From contig NC_022657.1 of the NCBI RefSeq assembly GCF_000494755.1, positions 4,812,001 through 4,876,000 of the forward strand: DNA of 64,000 nt, in the 5' to 3' direction. Under the pieces are notes generated by a model. The model searched no databases and was not told the origin of the DNA. It saw nothing but the letters and a program-made list of their open reading frames with translations. The position numbers and the translations under genes are program-made. Below, piece by piece: positions 32,734-40,320 of the stretch. Source of the stretch: Amorphoplanes friuliensis DSM 7358 (lineage in GTDB: Bacteria; Actinomycetota; Actinomycetes; Mycobacteriales; Micromonosporaceae). The first letter of the stretch is position 1. Each line of letters begins with the position of its first letter.

Positions 32734-32763
32734 GGGGCGCACGGACATGCGGCGGCGCACCCC
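32734..32763 (-). promoter_or_regulatory. Candidate attenuator hairpin between leader peptide and operon
   Basis: On the minus strand, GGGGTGCGC can pair with GTGCGCCCC over nine positions (two G-U) around a 12-base loop. It sits 43 bases after the leader peptide stop and 20 bases before the start of the binding-protein gene. Its placement fits a transcription-attenuation or ribosome-access switch responding to leader translation. Confidence 0.45.
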
Positions 32764-32805
32764 ATCCGGAACGGCGGGGCGGACAAGAACGAAGGTCGGT
32801 TGCTG

Positions 32806-32883
32806 TCAGCGGCGACAGGACATGCCGGCGCGACGACACAGGTCGATGCTGAGTCGCCGGGTGAGGAGCACCGGTGCGGGCAT
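32806..32883 (-). CDS. Putative sulfur-operon leader peptide (25 aa, two Cys)
   Basis: A 25-codon ORF with the core LLTRRLSIDLCRRAGMSCRR directly before the stop. It matches the recurrent actinomycete leader pattern (LLTRRL-x-IDLCR...C-R-R) seen ahead of sulfur-uptake operons. It holds two Cys codons, the second followed by Arg-Arg-stop, so cysteine starvation could stall ribosomes here. The ATG follows an ATAGGAAATA element and a possible -10 (TATAGG) by 8 bases, so the transcript may be leaderless. The gap to the binding-protein gene is 91 bases and contains a hairpin. Confidence 0.78.
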   Translation of the reverse strand: MPAPVLLTRRLSIDLCRRAGMSCRR

Positions 32884-32898
32884 ACCTATTTCCTATAG
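32884..32898 (-). promoter_or_regulatory. Promoter/operator element upstream of the second leader peptide
   Basis: The minus strand reads CTATAGGAAATAGG just before the leader ATG. Its ATAGGAAATA core (32887-32896) matches ATAGGAGATA in the ssuD-ssuA palindrome at 9 of 10 positions. The TATAGG piece could be the -10 box. It is a candidate site for a shared sulfur regulator. Confidence 0.5.
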
Positions 32899-32946
32899 CC
32901 AAAGTGGGAAATGAGCAAGCCCCTCCCGCCCGGTGAGAATCACTGC

Positions 32947-33744
32947 ATGACCGAACAGCCCCTACCCGGCGGCCTCGACAGCGGCGGCACGGTGGTCCGG
33001 GTCGGCGACACCGTCCGGCGTCCCGGCGGCAGCAACGCCGAGCCCGTACGCCTGCTGCTCGGCCACCTGGCGCGGGCCGGGTTCACCGCCGCGCCCCGTT
33101 TCCTCGGCCTCGACTCCCGCGGCCGGGAGGTCCTCGACTTCCTGCCGGGTGATGTCGCCGTCCCGCCCTACCCGGACTGGGCCGCGGACGAGGAACTGCT
33201 GCTCAGCGTGGCCGCCCTGCAATCCGCTCTGCACTCGGCAGCGGCCGGCTTCACCCTGCCCAGCGGGATGTCCTGGGCCACCCGCACCCTCCCGCCCGGC
33301 GCCGAGGGCGAGCTGGTCTGCCACACGGATCTGTGCCTGGAGAACGTCGTCGTCCGCGACGGACGGGCCGCCGCCTTCATCGACTTCGACCTGGCCCTGC
33401 CGGTCGACCGGCTCTTCGACATCGCGGTCGCGGCCCGCCACTGGATCCCCCTGCGTGATCCGGCCGACATCACCGACGCCCGGGCCGGTACGGATCTGTC
33501 CCGCCGCTTTGCGCTGTTCGCCGACGTCCACGAGCTCAGCACCGACGACCGGCGGCGCGTGGTGGAGCTGTTGATCGGCTTCCTCGACGTGGCCCTGGCC
33601 GACATCCGCGAGAAAGCGGCGGCCGGCCACCCGGGATATGCACCGATGTGGGCGGACGGTTACGAGCCGATGAACCGCCGCTCCCGCGAGTGGCTGCTCA
33701 GCTTCCTGCCAGGCCGCGACACGGCGGCCCGATCCGGCACGTAG
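32947..33744 (+). CDS. Aminoglycoside-phosphotransferase-fold (APH) small-molecule kinase
   Basis: A 265-residue APH-family protein. The Brenner motif is H126-T-D128-LCLE-N133, and the metal-binding Asp lies in IDFDLALP (D146). The N-terminal lobe is short, but opening pieces such as DTVRRPGG and VLDFLPGDV near residue 65 fit the family. The substrate is unknown; these enzymes phosphorylate antibiotics, choline-like alcohols or sugars. I start it at the ATG at 32947 because the family opens there; an ATG 12 codons upstream is possible but lies next to the divergent leader promoter. Confidence 0.84.
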   Translation: MTEQPLPGGLDSGGTVVRVGDTVRRPGGSNAEPVRLLLGHLARAGFTAAPRFLGLDSRGREVLDFLPGDVAVPPYPDWAADEELLLSVAALQSALHSAAAGFTLPSGMSWATRTLPPGAEGELVCHTDLCLENVVVRDGRAAAFIDFDLALPVDRLFDIAVAARHWIPLRDPADITDARAGTDLSRRFALFADVHELSTDDRRRVVELLIGFLDVALADIREKAAAGHPGYAPMWADGYEPMNRRSREWLLSFLPGRDTAARSGT

Positions 33745-33768
33745 GGGTAGCCCTACCCCGGATCGGGG
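33744..33768. promoter_or_regulatory. GGGGTAG-N2-CTACCCC dyad ahead of the ABC/FtsX pair
   Basis: A perfect 7-bp inverted repeat (33744-33759) begins at the APH stop. A second small dyad, CCCCG-N3-CGGGG, overlaps it (33756-33768). They sit 47-71 bases before the GTG start of the ABC ATPase. It may be a two-component or repressor operator for the exporter, or a terminator of the APH gene. Confidence 0.5.
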
Positions 33769-33814
33769 GGACCACAGGAGCGTTTTTGCAGGTGGAAATC
33801 CATATGTTCGAGCG

Positions 33815-34564
33815 GTGACCACAACCATCGCACCTCGCGCCGCCGCCACCGCGGTCGCGTTGCACGGCGTCAGCCGCAGTTACGGCCGGGGGTCGACCGC
33901 TGTCCGGGCCGTCGATCAGGTCGACGTGGAGTTCCGGCGCGGCACCTGGACGGCCGTCATGGGGCCGTCCGGCTCCGGCAAGTCCACGTTGCTGCACCTT
34001 GCCGCCGGTCTGGAGCGGGCCGACAGTGGACGGGTGCTGCTCGGCGACACCGACATCACGGCTGCCCGGGACGAGGAGCTCACCGCGTTGCGGCGTACCC
34101 GGATCGGGTTTGTTTTTCAGAGTTTCAACCTGATCGGGTCGCTGACCGCCGAGCAGAACGTGGCGCTGCCGTTGCGGCTGGCCCGGCGGCGGCCGGGGCG
34201 GTCCGAGGTTCGCGCGGCCCTCGCCGACGTCGGGCTCGCCGATCGGGCCCGGCACCGCCCCCGGGAGCTGTCCGGCGGGCAGCAGCAGCGCGTCGCGATC
34301 ACCCGGGCCATGGTGACCCGGCCGGAGGTGCTCTTCGCCGACGAACCCACCGGCGCGCTCGACTCGACGTCCGCGCGTACGGTGCTGGACCTGCTGCGGG
34401 CGATGGCTGACAACGGCCAGAGCATCGTGATGGTCACCCACGATCCGGCTGCGGCGGCCCGGGCGGACGGTGTTCTGTTCCTGCGCGACGGCCGGCTGGT
34501 CGATCACGTCACCGGTGCGAGCGCCCGCGAGGTTGCCGACCGTCTTGTTGATCTGGAGCACTGA
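33815..34564 (+). CDS. ABC transporter ATPase of the MacB/LolD group
   Basis: A 249-residue ATPase: Walker A GPSGSGKST, RRTRIGFVFQSFNLIGSLTA (the MacB/LolD-type Q-loop), signature LSGGQQQRVAITRAM, Walker B LFADEPTGALDS, and IVMVTHD. It begins at GTG 33815. It is followed one base after its stop by its FtsX-like permease. The pair probably exports or extracts a hydrophobic or peptide molecule at the cell membrane, often a defence against cell-envelope antibiotics. Confidence 0.92.
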   Translation: MTTTIAPRAAATAVALHGVSRSYGRGSTAVRAVDQVDVEFRRGTWTAVMGPSGSGKSTLLHLAAGLERADSGRVLLGDTDITAARDEELTALRRTRIGFVFQSFNLIGSLTAEQNVALPLRLARRRPGRSEVRAALADVGLADRARHRPRELSGGQQQRVAITRAMVTRPEVLFADEPTGALDSTSARTVLDLLRAMADNGQSIVMVTHDPAAAARADGVLFLRDGRLVDHVTGASAREVADRLVDLEH

Positions 34565-34565
34565 G

Positions 34566-36455
34566 ATGTTGCGGATGAGCTGGTCCGGCCTGGACGAACG
34601 CTGGAAGCTGTTCGTCGGGGCCGCCCTGTCGGTGTGCCTCGGTGTCGCGCTGGTGCAGTCGTCGCTGCTCCTGCTGATCTCGGCGGCGGTGCTCGACCCG
34701 CCGCCGGGCCTGACGCCGGCCGAGCGTCTGCGTTTCTCCGACGGCGCGGACGCCTCGGTCGCGCTGCTCGGCGTGACGCTGGGTTTCTCGGTGTTCCTCG
34801 CCGTTTTCATCATCAGTTCGACGTTCGCGTTCACGGTGGCCCAGCGCCGCCGGGACCTGGCGTTGCTCCGGCTCGTCGGCGGTGGCCGGCGGCACGTGCG
34901 CCGGCTGCTGCTCGGTGAGGCGCTGCTCCTCGGCCTGGTCGGAACCGCTGCCGGGATCCCGGCCGGGATCGGGGTCATGCGGGTGCAGACCCGGCTGCTC
35001 ACCGGGTTCGGCTTCGTGCCGGACGGCTTCACCGGTCAGTGGCGCGACTGGATCCTCGGTGTCTCCGGCGGGGTGGGCCTCGGGCTCGCCGTTTCCGGCG
35101 TCCTGGTCGCCGCCCGCCGGGCCGCCCGGGTACGCCCACTCGACGCCCTGCGGGAGCCCGACGCGGGCCGCGTGATGACCGCCGGTCGCTGGGTCGCGGG
35201 CCTGTTCTTCCTCGCCGGCGCGATCGCGCTGATCATCCTCGCGCCGGTCGGTGGCGCCGGCGGTGGTCAGGCCATGACGATGAACGTGTCGCTGTGCCTG
35301 GCCGTGGCGCTCACGATGTTCGGGCCGCTGCTGGTCCCGGCCGTCGCCCGCCTGCTCCCCGCCACCGGTGTGACCGGAATGCTGGCCCGGGCCAACCTCC
35401 GCGACGAGGTACGCCGCAGCGCCGCCACCGCCGCACCCCTGATCGTCCTGATCGGCATCGTCTTCGGTCAGGCCGGCGCCACCACGTCGTTCACCGCGTC
35501 CGGTGTCGCCGAGCAGCGCGCCGCCACGAACGCCGACCTGGTCGTCGAGACCACCGGCCCGGCTCCGGTCACGGGCATCCCCGGCATCGCGGCGTCGTCG
35601 ACCGAGACCGAGACACCGGCGAGCGTGACCACCGGCAGCGACGACGAGCGGGAGGCGGACATCGTCTCGGCACTGGTGATCGACCCGGCCGCGTACACGG
35701 CCGCCCACCCGGGCAGCGGCGACCTCACGGCCCTGCGCGGCACGGCGGTCGCCCGCGGCCCCGGCGGCGACGGCTTCTCGGCGGGCGACACGGTGACGGT
35801 CCGCTTCGCCGACACCGACCAGCGTCTCCCGGTCGTGGCCGCGGTGCCCACGACCATGGGCGGCGGCGCGGGCCTGCTGGTCCCGGCCGGCGTGATCCCC
35901 GCCGCGCAACTCGCCGACGCGCCTTCCCGTACGTTCGTCAGCCTCGCCCCCGGCGCGGACCGGGCTGCTGTCACGGCCGCCCTGACCGCCCTCGGCCCCG
36001 TGACGGGCGTCGAGGACTGGCTCACCCGCGACGCCGAGAGCCGTACGGAGACCGGCAACAACATCATGCTGATCGTCCTCGGCCTCGGCGGCCTCTACGC
36101 CCTCATCGGTGTCGTCAACGCGGTCGTCATCGCCGCGGCGGCACGCGGCCGGGAGTTCGCGGCGGCCCGGGCGACCGGCCTGACCCGCGGCCAGGTGCTG
36201 CGGGCAGCCCTGCTCGAATCGGCAGCGGTCACCCTGATCGGCATCTTCCTGGGCACGGTGGCCGCGATCGGCACCTACGTCGCGGTCCTGACGACCACCT
36301 CGGCGGTCACGGGCGTCGCCACCCTGGACCTGCCCTGGACGCTGATGGCCGTGGTCGGCCTGGGCGCCTTCGCCGTCACCGGCCTGACCAGCATCATCAC
36401 CTCCTGGTCGGCCCTGCGCCCGGCCCCGGTGTCCCTGCTCGGCGCCCGCGAATAG
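34566..36455 (+). CDS. FtsX/MacB-like ABC permease
   Basis: A 629-residue membrane protein with two FtsX domains. The first helix (FVGAALSVCLGVALVQSSLLLLISAAVL) leads to an FtsX core with FAFTVAQRRRDLALLRLVGG near residue 94. A middle section and an extracellular domain (about 320-490, rich in Thr, Asp and Gly) follow. The second FtsX core starts near 500 with VNAVVIAAAARGREFAAARATGLTRGQVL and ends with SALRPAPVSLLGARE. It starts at the ATG at 34566 with GGAG 9 bases upstream. It partners with the ATPase just before it. Confidence 0.9.
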   Translation: MLRMSWSGLDERWKLFVGAALSVCLGVALVQSSLLLLISAAVLDPPPGLTPAERLRFSDGADASVALLGVTLGFSVFLAVFIISSTFAFTVAQRRRDLALLRLVGGGRRHVRRLLLGEALLLGLVGTAAGIPAGIGVMRVQTRLLTGFGFVPDGFTGQWRDWILGVSGGVGLGLAVSGVLVAARRAARVRPLDALREPDAGRVMTAGRWVAGLFFLAGAIALIILAPVGGAGGGQAMTMNVSLCLAVALTMFGPLLVPAVARLLPATGVTGMLARANLRDEVRRSAATAAPLIVLIGIVFGQAGATTSFTASGVAEQRAATNADLVVETTGPAPVTGIPGIAASSTETETPASVTTGSDDEREADIVSALVIDPAAYTAAHPGSGDLTALRGTAVARGPGGDGFSAGDTVTVRFADTDQRLPVVAAVPTTMGGGAGLLVPAGVIPAAQLADAPSRTFVSLAPGADRAAVTAALTALGPVTGVEDWLTRDAESRTETGNNIMLIVLGLGGLYALIGVVNAVVIAAAARGREFAAARATGLTRGQVLRAALLESAAVTLIGIFLGTVAAIGTYVAVLTTTSAVTGVATLDLPWTLMAVVGLGAFAVTGLTSIITSWSALRPAPVSLLGARE

Positions 36456-36459
36456 CCGC

Positions 36460-37056
36460 TCAGGCGACCGGCTGCCGGAGGATGGTGCGCAGCTTGGCCG
36501 GCTCCACCCGCCGGAAGTCACTCAGATAGATCTCGTGGTGCTTGCCGGCCATCGTCAGTCCCTGAGCCGGAATCACCTCGTCATGCATACGCCGGAGCAC
36601 GTCGGCTTCCTCGTCGAAGGAGCCGACGTGCAGCGTCTGCACACACCGCCCCTCGGACAACGTCTCCAGCCGGACGTCCTGCTTCGGCCCGGCCTTCGCG
36701 ACGGCGGCGTCGACCATGCTGCTGTCGATCCAGTCCGGGACCATGAGCAGCAACGTCCACTCCCATTGCGCCTTGTCCCGCCGGTCGGTGAAGGCATCCA
36801 TGTCGTCCGCCCACCACAGCCCCTCCAGCGGCGGGACGACGTAATCGCGTCCGAGCTCGTTCTTGCTGGCGAACTTCACCTTGTACGCCACCGGATAGAG
36901 CGCCTCGATCGCCGCACCGAACTCCGGTGACGTGTTCGGATCACCCCGCCCGTCGACCATCAGGTACTGCCGCTCAGGCACCTCCACGACCCGGAACTTG
37001 CCGCGCGTGGCCGCGTACGAGTCAAGGGTCTTCTTGAAGTCGGTCTTCGGTGCCAT
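36460..37056 (-). CDS. GyrI-like small-molecule-binding domain protein
   Basis: A 198-residue soluble protein. DFKKTLDSYAATRGKFRVVEVPERQYLMVDGRGDPN opens the domain. GLWWADD, WTLLLMVPDWI and CVQTLHVGSFDEE, and the closing HEIYLSDFRRVEPAKLRTILRQPV, are typical of stand-alone GyrI-like proteins related to the effector domain of AraC/MerR regulators. There is no DNA-binding part. It may sequester or hydrolyse a small toxic ligand. It converges tightly on the FtsX gene (4-base gap) and lies 7 bases downstream of the universal stress protein gene. Confidence 0.85.
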   Translation of the reverse strand: MAPKTDFKKTLDSYAATRGKFRVVEVPERQYLMVDGRGDPNTSPEFGAAIEALYPVAYKVKFASKNELGRDYVVPPLEGLWWADDMDAFTDRRDKAQWEWTLLLMVPDWIDSSMVDAAVAKAGPKQDVRLETLSEGRCVQTLHVGSFDEEADVLRRMHDEVIPAQGLTMAGKHHEIYLSDFRRVEPAKLRTILRQPVA

Positions 37057-37063
37057 CGGGCCG

Positions 37064-37471
37064 TCAGGGGTGGGTGATGACGAGGACCGGGCGGGCGGAT
37101 CTTTTGATGAGTTCAAGGGGGACGCTGCCGAGGAGGCGTTCGGCGACGGCGGGGCGGGTGCTGGCGCCGACGACGATGAGGTCGGCTTGTTGTTCCTCGG
37201 CGAAGGCCAGGGTCCCTTCGAGGGGGCGGCCGCTGCGGACGGTCGCGTCCGCGTCGATGCCGGCGGCGGTCAGGCGCTGGGCCGCGAGGTCGGCGGATTC
37301 GCGGGCGCTCTGGACGAAGACCGTGCGGGGGGCGGGTGAGAAGCGTTCGAGTTCGACGTGGTCGACCGCCACCACGGCCACCGACGCGCCGGTCTGCCGG
37401 GCGAGGCGGGCCACCGCGTCGGTGATCCAGGGCTGATCGGTGCCGGGTTTCACGGCCAGCACGATGCGCAT
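37064..37471 (-). CDS. Universal stress protein (UspA family, ATP-binding type)
   Basis: A 135-residue single-domain Usp. The ATP-binding signature GASTRPAVAERLLGSVPLELI (G-x2-G-x9-G-S form) is present near residue 102, so this is the nucleotide-binding subclass. The start is the ATG at 37471 with GGAGG 6 bases upstream; a longer frame is rejected. It is divergent from the amino-acid permease and may share a promoter region with it. Confidence 0.9.
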   Translation of the reverse strand: MRIVLAVKPGTDQPWITDAVARLARQTGASVAVVAVDHVELERFSPAPRTVFVQSARESADLAAQRLTAAGIDADATVRSGRPLEGTLAFAEEQQADLIVVGASTRPAVAERLLGSVPLELIKRSARPVLVITHP

Positions 37472-37604
37472 CTGTGTCCTCCGATGGTGGGGGTTGCGTC
37501 GATCCTCACCCGCCCGGCGCGCCGGGACAAGTCGGCACGAGCGGCGCGCGGGCGTTCGATCCCTTACCGTGAGGCCTTGGGCAGTCGATGTGGAGGTACG
37601 CGGT

Positions 37605-38969
37605 ATGGCGGACCCTGGAACACAGGACAGCACTGAAGAGCGTGAACAACCCACCCTGAACCGGGTCATCGGGCCCGGACTCCTGCTGCTGTTCGTGGTC
37701 GGGGACATCCTCGGCACCGGGGTCTACGCCCTCACCGGCAAGGTTGCCGCGGAGGTCGGCGGGGCTGTCTGGCTGCCGTTCCTCGTCGCGTTTGTCGTCG
37801 CGCTGCTGACGGCGTTCAGTTATCTGGAACTGGTGACGAAGTATCCGCGGGCGGCCGGTGCGGCCCTGTACACCCACAAGGCGTTCGGGATCCATTTCCT
37901 GACCTTCATGGTGACCTTCGCGGTGATGTGTTCGGGGCTGACCAGTGCGTCGAGCGCGGCAAAAGCGTTTGCGGGGAACTTCGCCGAGGCGTTCGATCTG
38001 TCGCTCGGTGAGGGGCTCGGGCTGACCGCGGTCGCCGTGGGTTTCATGACGCTGATCGCCCTGGTCAACTTCCGGGGTGTCGGCGAGAGCGTCAAGGTCA
38101 ACGTGCTGCTGACCTGTGTCGAGCTGACCGGTCTACTGATCGTCATCTGCATCGGCGCGTGGGCGCTCGGTGGTGGTGACGGGGACCTGTCGCGGCTGAC
38201 GGAGTTCAACTCGCCGCCCGGGGAGTCCGCGTTCTTCTCGGTGACCGCGGCGACGGCGCTGGCGTTCTTCGCGATGGTCGGTTTCGAGGACTCGGTGAAC
38301 ATGGCCGAGGAGACCAAGGACCCGGTGCGGATCTTCCCGAAGGTGATGCTGACCGGCCTCTGCATCACCGGGCTGATCTACGTGCTGGTGGCGATCTCGG
38401 CTGTCGCGCTCGTCTCGCCGGAGGACCTGAGCGAGGGCGACGCGCCGCTGCTCAAGGTGGTGTCGGCCGGCGCACCCGGCTTCCCGCTGACGATCTTCGC
38501 GTTCATCACGATGTTCGCGGTGGCCAACTCGGCCCTGATCAACATGTTGATGGCGAGCCGGCTGCTCTACGGCATGGCCAACGAGCGTGTCCTGCCGAAG
38601 ATCCTGGGCAAGGTGCACCGGACCCGGCGTACGCCGTGGGTCGGGATCATCTTCACGACGCTGATCGCGTTCGGGCTGATCTGGTTCGCCGATCTGACCG
38701 CTCTCGGCGGGACGACGGCGTTGCTGCTGCTCTGCGTCTTCACCATCGTCAACGTCGCGGTGCTGGTGCTGCGGCGTGACCGGGTCGAGCACAAGCACTT
38801 CAAGGCGCCCACGGCCATCCCGGTGATCGGCGCGGTCGCCTGTGCCTACCTGGCCAGTCCGCTCTCGGGCCGGGCCACCGCCGATTACAAGGTCGCCGGC
38901 ATTCTGCTCGTCGTCGGTGTGGTCCTGTGGGCCATCACCTACTTCACCCGGAGGCGGCACACTGCCTGA
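37605..38969 (+). CDS. APC superfamily amino-acid permease
   Basis: A 454-residue transporter with about 12 membrane helices. The first helix has the unwound GDILGTGVYAL motif of the APC family. SYLELVTKYPRAAGAALYTHKAFG follows, and GFEDSVNMAEETKDPVRIFPK after helix 6 is the consensus APC loop. It starts at the ATG at 37605 with GGAGG 9 bases before it. Its stop overlaps the next gene's probable CTG start, which suggests a bicistron. The substrate amino acid cannot be called. Confidence 0.9.
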   Translation: MADPGTQDSTEEREQPTLNRVIGPGLLLLFVVGDILGTGVYALTGKVAAEVGGAVWLPFLVAFVVALLTAFSYLELVTKYPRAAGAALYTHKAFGIHFLTFMVTFAVMCSGLTSASSAAKAFAGNFAEAFDLSLGEGLGLTAVAVGFMTLIALVNFRGVGESVKVNVLLTCVELTGLLIVICIGAWALGGGDGDLSRLTEFNSPPGESAFFSVTAATALAFFAMVGFEDSVNMAEETKDPVRIFPKVMLTGLCITGLIYVLVAISAVALVSPEDLSEGDAPLLKVVSAGAPGFPLTIFAFITMFAVANSALINMLMASRLLYGMANERVLPKILGKVHRTRRTPWVGIIFTTLIAFGLIWFADLTALGGTTALLLLCVFTIVNVAVLVLRRDRVEHKHFKAPTAIPVIGAVACAYLASPLSGRATADYKVAGILLVVGVVLWAITYFTRRRHTA

Positions 38970-39537
38970 GCTCACTTCTCTCGCCGCCCGCAACAACGCC
39001 GACTGGTGCGATCTGGTCTGCCGTGCCGCCGGGGTGCCGACGCGGTTCGAGCCGGACCGCTGGCTGGCCCTGCGCCGGTCCCCGCCGTTCTATCCGGACG
39101 CCGTCTCGCTGACCGAGCGCCCGCGGGACATCCTGGCCGGGATCGACCTGTCGCCGGGCTGCTCGGTCAAGGACAGCTTCGCCACCCTCGACCTGGCCCC
39201 GGCCGGGTTCGAGGTCCTGTTCGACGCCGAGTGGATCTACCGCGAGCCGGTCGAGTCGCCGGGTCCGAGCCGCTACCCGCGGACGGATCGTCCGGTCGTC
39301 GAGGTGGAGGGGGCGATCGGCAATCTCAGTGACGGCTGTGTCGGCATCTCGAACGTGCGCGGCGACGACGTCTGGGAGGACGCCGTCGCCGCGATCTCCG
39401 CGCACTTCCCCGGTCTGCCGCTGGTCGGTTACGAGACCGCCGACACCCTCCCGGCGGCGCACGCGGCCGGTTTCCGGAGCATCGGCCCGCTGCGCATCTG
39501 GATGATCCCGGAGTCAGCCGATCCGGCGGAAGGGTGA
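38962..39537 (+). CDS. Conserved actinobacterial protein (GNAT-like?) with a probable CTG start
   Basis: A protein of 191 residues with the pattern SLAARNNADWCDLVCRAAGV at the N-terminus and CSVKDSFATLDLAPAGFEVLFDAEWIYR in the middle; the end has GYETADTLPAAHAAGFRSIGPLRIW. I recall such proteins as actinomycete hypotheticals with a GNAT-like C-terminal half; this is not certain. No ATG, GTG or TTG precedes the conserved N-terminus. The only candidate is CTG 38962, with GGAGG exactly 7 bases upstream, overlapping the permease stop. The next standard start, a GTG in RAAGVPTR, would remove the conserved Asn-Asn and Trp-Cys residues. Confidence 0.72.
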   Translation: MPELTSLAARNNADWCDLVCRAAGVPTRFEPDRWLALRRSPPFYPDAVSLTERPRDILAGIDLSPGCSVKDSFATLDLAPAGFEVLFDAEWIYREPVESPGPSRYPRTDRPVVEVEGAIGNLSDGCVGISNVRGDDVWEDAVAAISAHFPGLPLVGYETADTLPAAHAAGFRSIGPLRIWMIPESADPAEG

Positions 39538-40281
39538 CGTCCCGAACCGGGCGGCCAGGGCTTCCTTGAGGCCGCCCGGCAGGGCCTTGCTCTCCCGTTC
39601 GGTGCGCAGGACCACGTGCTGCGCGGCGGCGTCGCGGTCCCAGGCCTTCAGACATTCCTCCGGTACGAGGTTGGCCGCGGCCACGATCGCCCCCGCGGCG
39701 CCGAGCCAGCCCGCGTACCCGAGCAGTGCCGACGCTCCGGTGTAGACGGTGAGGGAACCGCCGAGGCCGAGCTCGTGGCCCAGGCGGACCGGGTCGCCGC
39801 TGGAGTCCTTGACCCCGGCGACGCCCAGCCCGGTGAGGGCGTCGACCGGCACCGGCCCGCCTGCGACACCCGGGTAGTGGTAGGCCAGCACCGGCGCCCC
39901 CGCGGCTGCTTCCGCGACCCGCCGGTAGTACTCGGTGAGCGATCCGCCGAGCCGTGGCGGCGCGACCAGGACGGCGTCGGCACCCGCTTCCATGGCCGCG
40001 GCGACCCGGATCGCGGCGGGCTGCCACCACTCCCCCGACGCACCCGCGATGACCGGCACTCCCGGGCACGCCTCGCGGACCGCCGAGACCAGGTCCACCC
40101 GTTCGGCGTCGGTCAGCGTGCTCGCCTCACCGGTGCTGCCGTTGACCAGGACACCCTTGATGCCGGCGGCGACGAGCCGGGCGGCATGCTGCGCGGTCTG
40201 TTTCGCCTCGACGGCGCCCGTGTGGTCGAAGAGGTTGACGAGTGCGACGGCGGGGCCGGTCCAGAGCGGTCGAGTCACCAT
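39514..40281 (-). CDS. DapA/NanA-family class I aldolase (dihydrodipicolinate-synthase-like)
   Basis: A 255-residue TIM-barrel aldolase or synthase. The Schiff-base Lys is in GVKDSSGD, the Tyr that relays protons is in LAYHYPGVA, and the family opener VLVNGSTGEASTLTDAER is present. It is shorter than typical DapA (about 290 residues) because the C-terminal helices are reduced. Without the pyruvate-binding details the substrate stays open. Start ATG 40281 has GGGAG upstream. Its end overlaps the plus-strand CTG-start gene by 24 bp. Confidence 0.87.
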   Translation of the reverse strand: MVTRPLWTGPAVALVNLFDHTGAVEAKQTAQHAARLVAAGIKGVLVNGSTGEASTLTDAERVDLVSAVREACPGVPVIAGASGEWWQPAAIRVAAAMEAGADAVLVAPPRLGGSLTEYYRRVAEAAAGAPVLAYHYPGVAGGPVPVDALTGLGVAGVKDSSGDPVRLGHELGLGGSLTVYTGASALLGYAGWLGAAGAIVAAANLVPEECLKAWDRDAAAQHVVLRTERESKALPGGLKEALAARFGTSPFRRIG

Positions 40282-40320
40282 GCTCCCAGCCTCCCGCAGC
40301 GGCCCGCCCGGCGCCAAAGG

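Noticed and set aside
34509..36521. A 670-residue frame opposite the FtsX-like permease
   Set aside because: Gly/Asp/Arg/Gln repeats without any motif; the plus strand shows two FtsX cores and coupled translation with its ATPase.
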